DNA of 64,000 bases, taken from assembly GCF_029846275.1 (NCBI RefSeq), contig NZ_JARVWS010000001.1:744001-808000 (forward strand). Direction: 5' to 3'. Position 1 is the first letter of the stretch. Every line of letters begins with the position of its first letter. The notes under the pieces are model-generated. The model was not told the DNA's origin and made no database searches. It saw only the letters and a program-made list of their open reading frames with translations. The position numbers and the translations under genes are program-made. The stretch is from Nocardioides sp. CER19 (GTDB lineage Bacteria; Actinomycetota; Actinomycetes; Propionibacteriales; Nocardioidaceae). Shown piece by piece: positions 56,911-64,000 of the stretch.

Positions 56911-58593
56911 TCAGGCAGGCGTCAGCAGTGACCGTACGGTCTCCGGCCCCAGCGCGAGGAACAGCGTGGGCAGCCGGGGGCCGCGGTCGGCGTCGACGAG
57001 CAGGTTGTAGAGCAGCTTGAAGAACGCCTTCTGGTCGGCCTTGACCTCGTCGGTCGGGGCGTCGTCGAGCGACATCCCGCGCACCAGCTTGGGGACGCCG
57101 TAGATCACCGAGGTCACCGGCTCCAGCTCGTAGGACGAGGGGAGGGCGTCGAGGAGCGTCGTCAGCCACGCCGACTCCTCCGGCGAGAGCGACGACAGCC
57201 GCTCCGACGGGGTGGTCCGCACCGTGGTCCGGTCCGACGACGGGACGTACTCGGTCATCCACGTCGCCGCCTTGGAGAGTCGCGGCTCCAGGTCGGGGAC
57301 ACCGTTGTGCTCGTAGCCCGACTCGGTGACGACCCGGGAGATCAGCTCGGGCGAGCCGGCCGTGACGTCGGCGACCGAGGACAGCAGCCGGAACGGGACC
57401 GTGACGGCCGGGCGCGGGAGCACGCCGGCAGAGGCGGTGGCGACGGCCCGCTCGTGTGCGAGCACCTGGGCGTCGCGGCGCGCCGGGTCGGCGGCCTTCT
57501 TCGTGAGCGCGTCCCACTCGTCGTAGAGCCGGACGACCTCGGCGCCGAAGTCGATCGTGAACGCCTGCCGCGGCTGCCGGCGGACGTAGAGCCAGCGCAG
57601 CATCGGTGCCTCGAGCACGCGCAGCGCGTCGGCGGCGGTCGGAACGCCGCCCGCGGAGGAGGACATCTTCTGCACGCCGGCGAAGCCCACGAAGGCGTAG
57701 GTCACCCGGCTGGGCGCCTTCCAGTCGAAGATGGCGCCGACGAGCGCCTGGCCGACGGTGTAGGACGAGCCGGGGGTCATGTGGTCGAGCCCGGCCGGCT
57801 CGAAGTTCACCCTCTCGTAGGCCCAGCGCATCGGCCAGTCGACCTTCCAGACGAGCTTGCCCTCGTTCTCGGTGGTCAGGTTGGTCACGCCGTCGTAGGA
57901 GCAGGCGTTGCAGTGGTAGGCGAGGTCGGTCGTCTCGTCGTCGTACGACGTGATGGTGGTCGTGTCGCGGCCGCAGTCGCGGCAGTAGGGCTTGAACGGG
58001 AAGCGCGCGAGGTCGCCGGTGCCGGTCGCCTCCTCGTCGTCGGCGACGGAGTCGGCGAGCGCCTCGGCCTCCTGCTCGCTCTCCGCGGCGGTGGCGGCCG
58101 GCTTCGTGCGGTGCTGGGCGAGCACCGTCTCGATCTCGTGGCGGCGCGAGACCGCGAGGAGGATCTGGTCGCGGTAGGCACCGGCCTTGTAGTGCTCGGT
58201 CTGGCTGATCGCGTCGACCTCCACGCCCATCTCGGCGAGGGCCGCCTCGAGCGGTGCCTTGAAGTGCGCGGCCCACGAGTCGTGGCACTCCCACGGGTCG
58301 GGGACAGCGGTCAGCGGCCGGCCGATGTGGGTCGCCCACTCGGCGGGGACGCCGGCCGGCACCTTCCGGAACCGGTCGTAGTCGTCCCAGCTGTGCAGGT
58401 GGCGCACCGGCACGCCGCGCCGCCGGAGCTCCTCGGCGACGAAGTGGGGGGTCAGGAACTCGCGCAGGTTGCCCAGGTGGATCGGCCCCGACGGGCTGGC
58501 ACCGGAGGCGACGGTGACGAGGTTCCCCTCGCCGGCGTGGCGGATGGCGTCGTCGGCGGCGCGGGTCACCCAGTCGGTGGGTTCGGTGGACAT
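56911..58593 (-). CDS. lysS: Lysyl-tRNA synthetase, class I (archaeal type)
   Basis: A 560-residue class I LysRS. The HIGH-type motif is SPSGPIHLGN (residues 34-42), the KMSKS-type loop is VQKMSSSAGG near 308, and a zinc-binding region holds CRDCG and CNACSYDG. This is unlike the class II LysRS of most bacteria, but class I is known in streptomycetes and some other actinobacteria. The C-terminal helical bundle is the anticodon-binding part. Start ATG 58593 follows AGGAG on the minus strand; the upstream extension is Arg/Pro-rich and unsupported. Stop converges with DUF3151, 6 bp apart. Confidence 0.96.
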   Translation of the reverse strand: MSTEPTDWVTRAADDAIRHAGEGNLVTVASGASPSGPIHLGNLREFLTPHFVAEELRRRGVPVRHLHSWDDYDRFRKVPAGVPAEWATHIGRPLTAVPDPWECHDSWAAHFKAPLEAALAEMGVEVDAISQTEHYKAGAYRDQILLAVSRRHEIETVLAQHRTKPAATAAESEQEAEALADSVADDEEATGTGDLARFPFKPYCRDCGRDTTTITSYDDETTDLAYHCNACSYDGVTNLTTENEGKLVWKVDWPMRWAYERVNFEPAGLDHMTPGSSYTVGQALVGAIFDWKAPSRVTYAFVGFAGVQKMSSSAGGVPTAADALRVLEAPMLRWLYVRRQPRQAFTIDFGAEVVRLYDEWDALTKKAADPARRDAQVLAHERAVATASAGVLPRPAVTVPFRLLSSVADVTAGSPELISRVVTESGYEHNGVPDLEPRLSKAATWMTEYVPSSDRTTVRTTPSERLSSLSPEESAWLTTLLDALPSSYELEPVTSVIYGVPKLVRGMSLDDAPTDEVKADQKAFFKLLYNLLVDADRGPRLPTLFLALGPETVRSLLTPA

Positions 58594-58680
58594 GCTGCTC
58601 CTGCGCTGGTGGAGTCCGGGATCGGCGTCCAACGCTAGCGGACGCCGCCGCCCGTCCCGTCCGCGGCCGGGAGGCGTCAT

Positions 58681-58696
58681 TGGCACTAAAGTGCCA
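58681..58696. promoter_or_regulatory. 16-bp palindrome overlapping a leaderless -10 box
   Basis: TGGCACTAAAGTGCCA has perfect 7-bp arms around AA. Inside it TAAAGT (58687-58692) is a -10 box exactly 7 bp before the ATG at 58700. A protein bound here would sit directly on the promoter, probably the gene's own product or a related regulator. Confidence 0.7.
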
Positions 58697-58699
58697 GGC

Positions 58700-59680
58700 A
58701 TGCCCAACGACGACACGCTGATGAGCGCGCTGGGGCTCAGCCGCCCCGCAGGACGGCTCTACGAGCGGCTCGTGCACCAGTCCGGGCGGACCCTCGTCGA
58801 GATCGCCGAGAGTGCCGACCTGAGCGTCGACGTCCTCGCGAACCGGCTCGAGCCGCTCGTCGAGTACGGCGTCGTGAAGATCGTCGACGGTCGTGTGAAC
58901 GTGACCCCGCCGGCCGAGGCGGTCGGCCGGATGATCAACGAGTCGGCGGCGGCCGCCCTGCGCGCCAGCCAACAGCTGCAGGAGATCGCCGCCGCGCTGC
59001 CGTACCTGGCCGGCGCCAACATCCGGGTGCGGCCCGCGACGGTGAGCCAGCGCGAGCCGCTCGACGGCGAGCTGGTCCTCGGCGCGCTGCGCGCCGAGGT
59101 CTTCCGGGCGGTGATCGCGGGGGGCGTCGGCGACGTCATGCTGCTGCGGCCCGACCAGTGGATGCTGCCCTACGAGGACGAGCTGGCCGAGCCGGTCGCC
59201 GACGCGATCAGGTCCGGGCGCCGCTGCCGGGCGATCTACCCGGTGCGGGCGGTCAACGAGGCGCCGGGCGTGCTCCGGCAGCGCGCGGCGATGGGGGAGG
59301 AGATCCGGCTGCTCCCCGAGCTGTCGACCCGCCTCATCGTCCTCGAGGGCACCCACGTCGTGATGCCGGAGCCGCTCGGCTTCGCCCACTCACCGCGGCT
59401 GATCCTGCGCCAGCGCGGCATCGTCGAGCTGGCCGCCCTCTACTTCCTCGAGCTCTGGGCCCAGGCCGTCCCCCTCGAGGAGCCGGCGGTCGCCCACAGC
59501 GACCAGCGCCGCTTCCTGCTCGAGCAGCTGGCGGCGGGCGCCCAGGACGAGCAGATCGCGCGCCGCCTCGGGCTCTCGCTGCGCACCGTGCGGCGTCGGG
59601 TCGCCGACGTGCTGGCCGAGCTCGGCGCGAGCTCGCGGTTCCAGGCGGGCGTCGAGGCCGTCCGCCGCGGCTGGCTGTGA
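58700..59680 (+). CDS. Two-HTH transcriptional regulator (TrmB-like N terminus, LuxR-like C terminus)
   Basis: A 326-residue regulator. The N-terminal winged helix is SGRTLVEIAESADLSVDVLA and RLEPLVEYGVVKIVDGRVNV (about 28-75). The C-terminal LuxR-type helix-turn-helix is AAGAQDEQIARRLGLSLRTV to FQAGVEAVRRGWL (about 282-325). The middle (about 90-265) is a PLD-like or sensor domain with VMLLRPDQWMLPYEDELAE. Such TrmB/LuxR fusions are common in actinobacteria and usually orphan. ATG 58700 fits the leaderless box. A terminator-like hairpin follows 53 bp after the stop. Confidence 0.85.
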   Translation: MPNDDTLMSALGLSRPAGRLYERLVHQSGRTLVEIAESADLSVDVLANRLEPLVEYGVVKIVDGRVNVTPPAEAVGRMINESAAAALRASQQLQEIAAALPYLAGANIRVRPATVSQREPLDGELVLGALRAEVFRAVIAGGVGDVMLLRPDQWMLPYEDELAEPVADAIRSGRRCRAIYPVRAVNEAPGVLRQRAAMGEEIRLLPELSTRLIVLEGTHVVMPEPLGFAHSPRLILRQRGIVELAALYFLELWAQAVPLEEPAVAHSDQRRFLLEQLAAGAQDEQIARRLGLSLRTVRRRVADVLAELGASSRFQAGVEAVRRGWL

Positions 59681-59716
59681 GGTCGGGCGAGGTTGGCCCC
59701 CACCGCCCGGCTCGAC

Positions 59717-59722
59717 TAACCT
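59717..59722 (+). promoter_or_regulatory. -10 box of the purA leader
   Basis: TAACCT (59717-59722) fits the actinobacterial TANNNT -10 pattern. Transcription from here would begin near 59730 and run straight into the hairpin at 59734-59756 before purA. Confidence 0.4.
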
Positions 59723-59733
59723 TTGGGCGCAAG

Positions 59734-59760
59734 AGCCCCGGTGTCTTGCCGGGGCTTCTT
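59734..59760 (+). terminator. Terminator-like hairpin upstream of purA
   Basis: AGCCCCGG (59734-59741) and CCGGGGCT (59749-59756) form an 8-bp GC stem with a 7-nt loop, followed by TTCTT. It can terminate the upstream regulator gene, or act as an attenuator in the purA leader if transcription starts at the TAACCT box just before it. Confidence 0.7.
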
Positions 59761-59836
59761 GCATTCTGTTGTCACAACCAGGTGCGTTGAGCAGCCGCCG
59801 CGAGGCGGAGGGACTCCGTCCATCGCGAAGGAGTGA

Positions 59837-61138
<1,302 letters not shown>

Positions 61139-61175
61139 GCATGCGCCAGACGGTGGGCGGTTACCTTCGGGAGTT

Positions 61176-63050
61176 GTGACGGACGGGACAGGACAGCGAG
61201 GCCGGCCCACGCTGGTCATCGTCGACGACTCCGAAGAGGTCCGCGCGATCGTGCGCACGGGCCTCGAGTCCTCCGGTCTGTTCGAGATCGTCGGCGAAGG
61301 CGCCGACGGGGCCGAGGCGATCGCGCACGCCTACCGGCTGCAGCCCGACCTGCTCCTGCTCGACACCTCGATGCCGACGATGGACGGCCTCGAGGCGCTG
61401 CCCGCGATCCTCACGCTGTCCCCGGAGACCCGGGTGGTGATCTACACCGGCTTCGAGGAGCGGGGACTGGCCGACCGCGCTCGCGAGTACGGCGCCGCCG
61501 ACTTCATCGAGAAGTCGACCCCGATCCGCGAGCTGCCCGCGCGGCTGTGGCGGGTGCTCGGGGAGGAGGCGACGCCGCCGACGCCCCCCGCGCCCCGTGG
61601 CGGGCTCCGGGTGGTCGGCGCCACCGACGGCAGCGACCCCCACGCGTCACCGGAGCAGGAGGTCCTCGACGAGCACCTGGAGCGGTTCCGCGAGGTCTTC
61701 GAGCAGGCGGCGATCGGGATGGCCACGCTGACGCTCAACGGCAGCGTCGTACGAGCGAACGCCGCGCTGGCGCGGCTCATGGAGTGCGATCCGCGCGAGC
61801 TGGTGGGCGTCGACTACGGCGTCCTGATGCGGGGTCACGGGGACCTGCTCGACGACGGGCTCGCCTCCGTGGTCGAGCTCGGCCGTGACCTGGTCAGCTT
61901 CGAGCACCCCCTGCCGGTGGGCGAAGAGCCCGGCACGGTGCGGGTCACGCTCGCGCCGGTACGGGACTCGAAGTCGCAGCCGCTCTACGTCTTCGCGCAG
62001 GTCGAGGACATCAGCGGCCAGCGCCACGCCGAGGACGAGCTGCGGCGCAGCGAGGAGCGGTTCCGGCTGCTGGTGACGGCCGTCAGCGACTACGCGATCT
62101 TCATGCTCGACCCGATCGGTCACGTGGTCAGCTGGAACGCCGGCGCTCGCCGCATCAAGGGCTACACCGGCCGCGAGATCATCGGGCGTCACTTCCGGGT
62201 CTTCTACCCGCCCGAGGAGCAGGCCGCCGAGCACCCGGAGCACAATCTCGAGCTCGCCCTCCGCGACGGCTCGCACTCCGAGGAGGGCTGGCGCGTACGT
62301 CGCGACGGCAGCCGCTTCTGGGCGAGCGTCGTGATCACGGCGGTCCACGACGCCACCGGCCGCCACGTCGGCTTCGCCAAGGTGACCCGCGACCAGACCG
62401 AGCAGCAGCAGGCGATCGAGCACCGGGCCCACCTGCTCGCCGTGACCGCCCACGAGCTGCGCTCGCCGGCGGCCGCCGTCGGCGGTGCCGCGGCGCTGCT
62501 CGCGCAGGGTTGGGACGAGCTCGACGCCGTGCAGCGCACGCGCCTGCTCGGCGCCATCTCGGCCAGCGCCGAGCGGTTGCACCGGCTGGCCGCGGACCTC
62601 GGGACCGCGTCCCGGCTGCAGTCCGACACGCTCGCGCTGGAGACGGGTGACGTCTCGCTGCCGAGGCTGCTCGTCTCCGCCGCGGAGCGGGCCCACGTCG
62701 CCGCCCGCGTGGTCGACGTCAGTGTCGACGCCCAGGACGTCACGTTCAGCGGCGACTCGGCGCGGCTCGGCCAGGCGCTCGACAACCTGCTCGAGAACGC
62801 GGCGCGCTACGGCCGGGCGCCTGTGGCGATGACCGGCACGGCGACGGACTCCGGGGTGCGGATCGAGGTCCGCGACAGCGGCGCCGGCGTTCCCGCCGAG
62901 CTGGTGCCCCGGCTCTTCGAGCGGTTCGCTGCCGGGCCACAGGGCGGGACCGGGCTCGGGCTCTACCTCGTGAGCGAGATAGCGAGCCGCCACGGCGGAC
63001 AGGTGTCCTACCGGACGCCGGCGACGTTCGTCATCGACCTCCCTGCCTGA
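61176..63050 (+). CDS. Hybrid sensor kinase with N-terminal receiver (REC-PAS-PAS-HisKA-HATPase)
   Basis: A 624-residue protein. The receiver domain at about 11-125 has acidic pair Asp17-Asp18, phospho-Asp63 in LLLLDTSMP and Lys113. Two PAS domains follow (about 168-290 and 291-410, with RRSEERFRLLVTAVSDYAI opening the second). HisKA has the phospho-His426 in TAHELRSP, and the ATPase domain has the N box ENAARYG, the G box DSGAGVP and GGTGLGLYLVSE. No membrane helices, so it is cytosolic. The receiver comes first, the reverse of usual hybrid kinases, so the kinase may be controlled by another kinase. GTG 61176 has TACCTT 8 bp upstream. Confidence 0.9.
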   Translation: MTDGTGQRGRPTLVIVDDSEEVRAIVRTGLESSGLFEIVGEGADGAEAIAHAYRLQPDLLLLDTSMPTMDGLEALPAILTLSPETRVVIYTGFEERGLADRAREYGAADFIEKSTPIRELPARLWRVLGEEATPPTPPAPRGGLRVVGATDGSDPHASPEQEVLDEHLERFREVFEQAAIGMATLTLNGSVVRANAALARLMECDPRELVGVDYGVLMRGHGDLLDDGLASVVELGRDLVSFEHPLPVGEEPGTVRVTLAPVRDSKSQPLYVFAQVEDISGQRHAEDELRRSEERFRLLVTAVSDYAIFMLDPIGHVVSWNAGARRIKGYTGREIIGRHFRVFYPPEEQAAEHPEHNLELALRDGSHSEEGWRVRRDGSRFWASVVITAVHDATGRHVGFAKVTRDQTEQQQAIEHRAHLLAVTAHELRSPAAAVGGAAALLAQGWDELDAVQRTRLLGAISASAERLHRLAADLGTASRLQSDTLALETGDVSLPRLLVSAAERAHVAARVVDVSVDAQDVTFSGDSARLGQALDNLLENAARYGRAPVAMTGTATDSGVRIEVRDSGAGVPAELVPRLFERFAAGPQGGTGLGLYLVSEIASRHGGQVSYRTPATFVIDLPA

Positions 63051-63212
63051 CGTGGCCCAGGCCACGTCACTCGTCCGGTGACCGGGGGTTTCAGGACCGG
63101 CGGACACGGGCAACCGGGGAGGTGCCGTGCGTCCTGTCCCGCGGTGGGGCGTGGGCCGGGGCGCACGGCACACCTGCCGCCTCCGCGACTCCGGCCACTA
63201 GGCTGAGCGCCC

Positions 63213-64000
63213 GTGAAGATCCTCGTCATCGGCACCGGTGGACGCGAGCACGCGCTCGCCCTCGCACTCGCGAAGGACAGCGAGGTCTACGCCGCCCCCG
63301 GCAACCCGGGCATCGGAGCGGTCGCCACGCTGCGTGACGTCGACGTCTCCGACGGCGCCGCCGTCGCTGCGCTCGCCACCGAGCTGGCCGTCGACCTGGT
63401 CGTCGTCGGCCCCGAGGCGCCCCTGGTCGCTGGCCTGGCCGACGAGGTCCGGGCGGCGGGGATCCCGGTCTTCGGGCCGTCCGGGTCGGCGGCCCGCCTC
63501 GAGGGTTCGAAGGCGTTCTCCAAGGAGGTCATGGCCGCCGCGGGTGTGCCCACCGCGGGCTCGCGCACCTGCACGACCGCCGAGGAGGTCGCCGCGGCGC
63601 TGGACGAGTTCGGGGCGCCGTACGTCGTGAAGGACGACGCGCTCGCCGCCGGGAAGGGTGTCGTCGTCACGAACTCGCGGGACGAGGCGCTTGCGCACGC
63701 GGCGTCGTGCGAGCGGGTCGTCGTCGAGGAGTTCCTCGCGGGGCCCGAGGTCTCGCTGTTCGCCGTGTGCGACGGCACGACCGCCTACGCGCTGCAGCCG
63801 GCGCAGGACTTCAAGCGGATCTTCGACGGCGGGCGCGGCTCCAACACCGGCGGGATGGGCTCCTACAGCCCGCTGCCGTGGGCGCCTGCCGACCTCGCAG
63901 CGCAGGTCATGGCGTCGGTCGTGCAGCCCACGCTCGACGAGATGGGCCGCCGCGGGGCGCCGTTCGTCGGCTGCCTCTACGTCGGCCTGGCGCTCACCGC
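63213..64000 (+). CDS. purD: Phosphoribosylamine-glycine ligase (3' truncated)
   Basis: Only the first 262 codons are in the window; the frame is open to the right edge. It begins KILVIGTGGREHALALAL, the purD N terminus, and includes VVVGPEAPLVAGLAD, FGPSGSAARLEGSKAFSK, the ATP-grasp segment PYVVKDDALAAGKGVVV and GSNTGGMGSYSPLP. The enzyme makes glycinamide ribonucleotide in purine synthesis. GTG 63213 has TAGGCT (63199-63204) 8 bp upstream. Where it usually has VVKADGLA, this protein has VVKDDALA. Confidence 0.95.
   Translation, partial: MKILVIGTGGREHALALALAKDSEVYAAPGNPGIGAVATLRDVDVSDGAAVAALATELAVDLVVVGPEAPLVAGLADEVRAAGIPVFGPSGSAARLEGSKAFSKEVMAAAGVPTAGSRTCTTAEEVAAALDEFGAPYVVKDDALAAGKGVVVTNSRDEALAHAASCERVVVEEFLAGPEVSLFAVCDGTTAYALQPAQDFKRIFDGGRGSNTGGMGSYSPLPWAPADLAAQVMASVVQPTLDEMGRRGAPFVGCLYVGLALT

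Overview
The window is chromosomal DNA from a high-GC Gram-positive bacterium. Very high G+C, many GTG and TTG starts, HspR/HAIR heat-shock control, a Tad-type pilus locus without a secretin, a WXG100/EccC-type export ATPase, a class I (archaeal-type) lysyl-tRNA synthetase and many leaderless-type promoters all point to an actinobacterium. Overall gene content suggests a Nocardioides-like member of the Propionibacteriales; this is inferred from gene content, not from a database search. No rRNA, tRNA, CRISPR array, prophage or insertion sequence was seen.

Layout. 1-1800: the end of a secreted or anchored protein, an aldo/keto reductase and a Nudix hydrolase. 1827-6119: the heat-shock operon dnaK-grpE-dnaJ-hspR behind an HspR operator, with a large palindrome between grpE and dnaJ. 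6211-12540: a Tad/Flp pilus operon (cpaB-, tadZ-, tadA-, tadB- and tadC-like genes, a Flp pilin, two TadE-like and one TadG-like pseudopilin). 12609-22814: a linked surface/secretion region with a lipoprotein, a secreted protein, a membrane-spanning LysM-to-BTAD protein, an FHA-EccC/EssC-like ATPase, a WXG100 protein and a type I signal peptidase. 22960-25953: a DUF445 plus Abi-alpha-like pair and a glycine-rich surface protein. 26133-28862: clpB with a second HspR operator. 28923-46482: mainly housekeeping and accessory metabolism (aldo/keto reductase, dapC-like aminotransferase, DUF5107/TPR protein, pyrE, DedA, SpoU methyltransferase, a TetR/MFS efflux pair, a secreted GH30 glycosidase, a CPT-like kinase, a DUF222-HNH protein, GrpB, a lipid kinase, a septum-formation-like protein and fbaA). 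46517-54867: an operator-controlled sugar operon (ROK repressor, ABC binding protein and two permeases, GH31 alpha-xylosidase, GH1 beta-glucosidase). 54937-64000: an MFS exporter, DUF3151, lysS, a two-HTH regulator, purA, a REC-PAS-PAS-histidine kinase and the start of purD.

How it fits together. dnaK-grpE-dnaJ-hspR, clpB, pyrE, a SpoU methyltransferase, dedA, fba, DUF3151 and purA also cluster in mycobacteria (the Rv0350-Rv0384 region, from memory). The window therefore looks like an ancestral actinobacterial neighbourhood into which a pilus/secretion block and a glycan-use block have been placed. Promoter-like GGTTT-N15/16-GGGnn sequences lie before the tad operon and before three transcription units of the secretion block, which suggests shared control by a SigF/SigB-type sigma factor. 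The sugar operon and its ROK regulator carry near-identical palindromic operators. The architecture combining pilus genes, a transmembrane LysM/BTAD regulator and a WXG100/EccC exporter is the best candidate here for an under-described system.
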